A stretch of DNA of 64,000 nt from Umezawaea endophytica. Its GTDB lineage: Bacteria; Actinomycetota; Actinomycetes; Mycobacteriales; Pseudonocardiaceae. The translations under genes were made by a program, and so were the position numbers. Each line of letters opens with the position of its first letter. Position 1 is the stretch's first letter. The stretch covers positions 1-64,000 of the forward strand of contig NZ_JANYMP010000015.1 of assembly GCF_025061645.1 (NCBI RefSeq), in the 5' to 3' direction. Of the stretch, positions 60,855 to 64,000 are shown piece by piece. The notes beneath the pieces were generated by a model. The model saw nothing but the letters and a program-made list of their open reading frames with translations. It had not been told where the DNA came from and searched no databases.

Positions 60855-60860
60855 CGTGCG

Positions 60861-60905
60861 AAAAGGGGGCGTCCTGACCGTTTCCGGTCGGGACGCCCCC
60901 TTTTT
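60861..60905. terminator. Bidirectional terminator
   Basis: 20-bp stem with AAAAGGGGGCGTCC (60861-60874) / GGACGCCCCCTTTT (60891-60904), inner TGACCG / CGGTCG and a TTTC loop, flanked by A-run and T-run. It serves both DUF1206 and the convergent FadE5-like gene. Confidence 0.92.
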
Positions 60906-60912
60906 CGGTGCG

Positions 60913-62748
60913 TCAGAAGGAACTCTCGTCCACGTCCATCAGCGAGTTGTCCGTCGACTCGGTGACCTTGCGGCGGGCGCTCAGCTCCGGCAGGACGTTG
61001 CGGGCGAAGAACGACGCCACCGCGACCTTGCCCTCGTAGAACGCCTTGTCCTTGGCGGACACCGGTTCCGCCAGCTTCGCCAGCGCCACCTCGGCCTGGC
61101 GCAGCAGCAGCCAGCCGACCAGCACGTCACCCGCGGTCATCAGCAGGCGGACCGAGCTCTGGCCGACCTTGTAGATGTTGCGGACGTCCTCCTGCGACGT
61201 GGTCAGGAAGCCGACCATCGCGCCGAGCATGCCCTGGAGGTCCTCCAGGCCCTGCTTGAGCAGCGCCCGCTCCTCCTTCAGGCGGCCGTTGCCGCCCTCG
61301 TTGTCGAGGAAAGCCTGGATCTCGCCGTTGATGAACCCGAGCGCCTGGCCCTTGTCCCGGATGATCTTGCGGAAGAAGAAGTCCAGCGACTGGATCGCCG
61401 TCGTGCCCTCGTACAGCGAGTCGATCTTCGAGTCCCGGATGTACTGCTCGATCGGGTACTCCTGGAGGAAACCCGACCCGCCGAGCGTCTGCAACGACTG
61501 CGCGAGCTGCTCGTAGGCCCGCTCCGAGCCGACGCCCTTGACGATCGGCAGCAGCAGGTCGTTGACCTTCCCGGCCAGCTCCTTGTCCTCGCCGCCCAGC
61601 GCGATCCGGTCCTGGAACGTCGCCGTGTACAGGTACACGGCCCGCAGCCCCTCGGCGTACGCCTTCTGGAGCATCAGGCTGCGCCGGACGTCCGGGTGGT
61701 TCGTGATCGTCACGCGCGGAGCGGTCTTGTCCGTCATCCGCGTCAGGTCCGCGCTCTGCACGCGCTCCTTGGCGTAGGCCAGCGCGTTGAGGTAGCCGGT
61801 CGACAGCGTGCCGATCGCCTTGGTGCCGACCATCATCCGCGCGTGCTCGATGACCTCGAACATCTGCGCGATGCCGTCGTGCACCTCGCCGAGCAGCCAG
61901 CCCTTGGCGGGCACGCCGTGCTGGCCGAACGTCAGCTCGCAGGTCGTGGAGACCTTGAGGCCCATCTTGTGCTCGACGTTGGTGACGAAGGCGCCGTTGC
62001 GCTCGCCCAGCTCACCGGTCTCGCCGTCGAAGTGGAACTTGGGCACCAGGAACATGCTCAGGCCCTTGGTACCGGGCCGCGCCTCGACGCCGGGGCCCTC
62101 GGGCCGCGCCAGCACCAGGTGCATGATGTTGTCGGTCAGGTCCTGGTCGGCGGACGTGATGAACCGCTTCACGCCGTCGATGTGCCAGGAACCGTCCTCC
62201 TGGAGCACGGCCTTCGTGCGGCCCGCGCCGACGTCGGAGCCCGCGTCGGGCTCGGTCAGCACCATCGTGGCGCCCCAGCCGTGCTCGATGCAGGTCTTGG
62301 CCCACCGCTTCTGCTCTTCGGTGCCGTTGTTGTAGACGACCGAGGAGAAGCTCGGGCCCGCCATGTACATGTACGCGGCCGGGTTCGAGCCCAGGATCAG
62401 CTCGGACGCCGCCCACTGCACCGACGGCGGCACGCCGTAGCCGCCCAGCTCGTCCGACAGCGAGAGGCGGTACCACTCGCCGTCCCACAGCGCCTGGTAC
62501 GACTTCTTGAACGACTCGGGCAGCGTCGCCGAGTGCGTCTTCGGGTCGAAGACCGGCGGGTTGCGGTCGGAGTCGACGAACGACTCCGCCAGCGGGCCGA
62601 CGGCGAGCTTGTTCAGCTCGGCCAGCACCCCGCGCGCGGTCTCCTCGTCAGCCTGTTCGAACGGCCCCGTGCCGAGGTGGTCCTGCACGTTGAAGACCTC
62701 GAAGAGGTTGAACTCCAGGTCCCTGACGTTGCTCTTGTAGTGGCCCAT
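60913..62748 (-). CDS. fadE5: Long-type acyl-CoA dehydrogenase, FadE5-like
   Basis: 611 aa from ATG 62748, the same length as M. tuberculosis FadE5 and with a closely matching start ([20 protein letters not shown]) and [16 protein letters not shown]/substrate motifs are [20 protein letters not shown] and [20 protein letters not shown]; catalytic Glu is in [14 protein letters not shown]-terminal extension ([20 protein letters not shown]) is typical of this long class. It dehydrogenates acyl-CoAs of broad chain length. GTG 62760 abuts GGGA and is unlikely as start. The double TACYNNNNRGTA site upstream links it to fabG4/fadA2. Confidence 0.94.
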   Translation of the reverse strand: MGHYKSNVRDLEFNLFEVFNVQDHLGTGPFEQADEETARGVLAELNKLAVGPLAESFVDSDRNPPVFDPKTHSATLPESFKKSYQALWDGEWYRLSLSDELGGYGVPPSVQWAASELILGSNPAAYMYMAGPSFSSVVYNNGTEEQKRWAKTCIEHGWGATMVLTEPDAGSDVGAGRTKAVLQEDGSWHIDGVKRFITSADQDLTDNIMHLVLARPEGPGVEARPGTKGLSMFLVPKFHFDGETGELGERNGAFVTNVEHKMGLKVSTTCELTFGQHGVPAKGWLLGEVHDGIAQMFEVIEHARMMVGTKAIGTLSTGYLNALAYAKERVQSADLTRMTDKTAPRVTITNHPDVRRSLMLQKAYAEGLRAVYLYTATFQDRIALGGEDKELAGKVNDLLLPIVKGVGSERAYEQLAQSLQTLGGSGFLQEYPIEQYIRDSKIDSLYEGTTAIQSLDFFFRKIIRDKGQALGFINGEIQAFLDNEGGNGRLKEERALLKQGLEDLQGMLGAMVGFLTTSQEDVRNIYKVGQSSVRLLMTAGDVLVGWLLLRQAEVALAKLAEPVSAKDKAFYEGKVAVASFFARNVLPELSARRKVTESTDNSLMDVDESSF

Positions 62749-62794
62749 CTCGTCACTCACTCCCGAAAGGTGCGGGGCCTGTCCCTCTATCCCC

Positions 62795-62830
62795 TACTGA
62801 CCGGTAACAACAGAGTATTACCTGTCAGTA
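62795..62830. promoter_or_regulatory. Double operator, site C of the TACYNNNNRGTA set
   Basis: TACTGACCGGTA (62795-62806) and TACCTGTCAGTA (62819-62830), 24 bp apart start to start, 47 bp upstream of the fadE5-like ATG. Same palindromic consensus as the pairs at 42452/42468 and 46846/46862. Confidence 0.72.
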
Positions 62831-62948
62831 ACCCCGGCAAGGGGAATACCCCGGATGTGGCGAGCCAGACGCTCCAACCCTTCGGTGGGCGACTGCGGAC
62901 CCGGCTTGTCAACGCGGCCGATCGGGTGCCGCCACGCCCGTCAACGTG

Positions 62949-62977
62949 CACATATGTGAACAAGGATCACAAATGTG
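62949..62977. promoter_or_regulatory. 29-bp palindrome upstream of the second sodium:solute symporter
   Basis: Arms CACATATGTGA / TCACAAATGTG (10 of 11 pairs) around a 7-nt centre. The inner TGTGA-N7-TCACA resembles a Crp site but has one extra spacer base, so identity is uncertain. It lies about 150 bp before the symporter start and about 200 bp from fadE5. Nothing else is seen between 62831 and 63125 except the AGGAGG ribosome binding site. Confidence 0.45.
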
Positions 62978-63125
62978 AGTCAGTTCTCTGTCAAGGCCTT
63001 CCGCGCACCGCAACAGCCTCGTAAGACCTACGTCACATAACCCGTGTGGATGAGCTGGGCACCGCCGCCCGTGTCGCCCAGCTCCTGCGGACGGGCCGCA
63101 CTCTCTGTGCACACCAGGAGGTCTC

Positions 63126-64000
63126 ATGGGCACCCTCGACTGGATCGTGGTCGCTGGGTACTTCTTCGTCATGGTGGCCATCGGTATTTGGTCGCGCGGG
63201 CGGGTCAAGAACATCGCCGACTTCTTCACCGCGGGCGGCCGGATGCCGTGGTGGCTGTCGGGCATCTCGCACCACATGTCCGGCTACAGCGCCGTCATGT
63301 TCGTCGCGTTCGCCGCCGAGGCGTACCGGTTGGGCCTCACGGTCTACATCTGGTGGTCGCTGACCATCGGCATCGGTGTCGGCATCGGCGCGTTCCTGTT
63401 CGCCGGGCGCTGGAACCGGTTGCGCGCCAAGCACAACGTGGCCTCACCGCTGGAGTACCTGGCGCGGCGCTACAACGTGCCGACCCAGCAGTTGATGGCG
63501 TGGTGCGGTGCCGTCCTCAAGGTCGTCGACATCGCGGCCAAGTGGGCCGCCGTCTCGATCCTGCTGCGCGGGTTCGCCGGGGTGCCCATCACGTGGGGCA
63601 TCATCCTGATCGGCCTCGTCACGATGGTCTACTCGGTGCTGGGCGGCCTGTGGGCCGACGCGCTCACCGACATGGGCCAGTTCGTCATCCAGGGCGCCGC
63701 GGGCATCGCGATGTTCGTCGCGGTCGCCGCGCACCTCGGCGGCGTCGACTTCATGTGGACGATTTGGGACAAGCTGCCCGAGTCGCACAGCGACCCGCTG
63801 TCCGGGCCCTACACGTTCACGTTCTTCATGGCGCTCTTCCTGATCAAGACGCTGGAGTACAACGGCGGCATGTGGAACCTGGCGCAGCGCTACATGGCCG
63901 CGCCGTCCGGTGCCGCAGCGAAGCGCTCCGCCCTGCTGTCCGCGGGCCTCTGGCTCGTGTGGCCGCTGGTCCTGTTCTTCCCGATGTGGGCGGCGCCGCT
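63126..64000 (+). CDS. Sodium:solute symporter (SSF family), 3' end outside window
   Basis: ATG 63126 with AGGAGG 5-6 bases upstream; the frame is open to the window end (291 complete codons). It begins MGTLDWIVVAGYFFVMVAIG, then SRGRVKNIADFFTAGGRMPW and WLSGISHHMSGYSAVMFVAF, SSF-type unwound helix and Na-site regions, followed by helices with SVLGGLWADALTDMGQFVIQ. It looks like the sugar/SGLT-type branch rather than the MctC-type of the symporter at 14288; the substrate is unknown. Confidence 0.88.
   Translation, partial: MGTLDWIVVAGYFFVMVAIGIWSRGRVKNIADFFTAGGRMPWWLSGISHHMSGYSAVMFVAFAAEAYRLGLTVYIWWSLTIGIGVGIGAFLFAGRWNRLRAKHNVASPLEYLARRYNVPTQQLMAWCGAVLKVVDIAAKWAAVSILLRGFAGVPITWGIILIGLVTMVYSVLGGLWADALTDMGQFVIQGAAGIAMFVAVAAHLGGVDFMWTIWDKLPESHSDPLSGPYTFTFFMALFLIKTLEYNGGMWNLAQRYMAAPSGAAAKRSALLSAGLWLVWPLVLFFPMWAAP

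Noticed and set aside
1-64000. tRNA, rRNA, CRISPR arrays, or a secondary-metabolite gene cluster
   Set aside because: No cloverleaf with a recognisable T-loop, no rRNA sequence, no regular repeat-spacer array; no PKS/NRPS or terpene synthase genes. The fatty-acid genes are catabolic or housekeeping in type.

Overview
High-GC actinobacterial chromosome segment of about 64 kb. The G/C-rich third codon positions, frequent GTG starts, GTP-dependent PEP carboxykinase, mycobacterial-type fatty-acid genes (FabG4, FadA2, HtdX and FadE5-like), CGNR regulators and DUF1206/DUF3311 proteins suggest a filamentous actinomycete, most likely Pseudonocardiales. The genus is not certain. I see no rRNA, tRNA or CRISPR array.

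Layout. 1-3.98 kb: end of a secreted RlpA-like protein, a NarL-type two-component system, and a membrane protein/GntR (YtrA-type) pair with its own palindromic operator. 4.0-8.8 kb: a dynamin-like GTPase, a GrpE-like protein and a second dynamin-like GTPase as one operon, then an acidic repeat protein and a cluster of hairpins. 9-11 kb: pckG, followed by a dense group of DnaA-box-like sites. 11-16 kb: genes that look devoted to 5-oxoproline (secreted pyroglutamyl-peptidase-like protein, PxpA, FCD-type GntR regulator, DUF3311 + sodium:solute symporter). 16-23.7 kb: CGNR regulator/EamA exporter, methyltransferase, ROK kinase, a large repeat-containing membrane protein, and a polar amino-acid ABC importer. 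23.9-30.5 kb: glycoside hydrolases (GH63-like, GH95 fucosidase) and an M20 peptidase. 31-34.7 kb: three-gene alpha-keto-acid dehydrogenase operon. 34.8-37.2 kb: MerR regulator, VOC protein and two unknown genes.

37.3-40.65 kb: a small degenerate integrative element inserted in the 3' end of an acyl-CoA dehydrogenase gene. It is bounded by two diverged copies of that gene's last ~85 bp (26 bp identical). It carries a truncated tyrosine integrase, a HAD-hydrolase remnant and an AT-rich two-gene cassette: an unrecognised 314-aa soluble protein and a 182-aa protein with four predicted membrane helices. This cassette is the best candidate in the window for an undescribed system, possibly phage defence.

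40.6-48.2 kb: fatty-acid/sterol-type metabolism (acyl-CoA dehydrogenase, SCP2 protein, TetR, HtdX, FabG4, FadA2); the matching FadE5-like gene is at 60.9-62.7 kb. A shared palindrome, TACYNNNNRGTA, occurs in pairs at all three control regions and probably defines a regulon under the TetR protein at 42.5 kb. 48.2-57.6 kb: HxlR/aldo-keto reductase, SIMPL protein, AAA ATPase, a 48-aa protein, an S37-type secreted peptidase, an HTH/ClpN-domain pair opposite an NYN-like gene with a double operator, an NHL-thioredoxin protein and a solitary GroES paralogue. 57.7-64 kb: VanW cell-wall protein, DUF1206 membrane protein, FadE5-like dehydrogenase, and the start of a second sodium:solute symporter that runs off the end.
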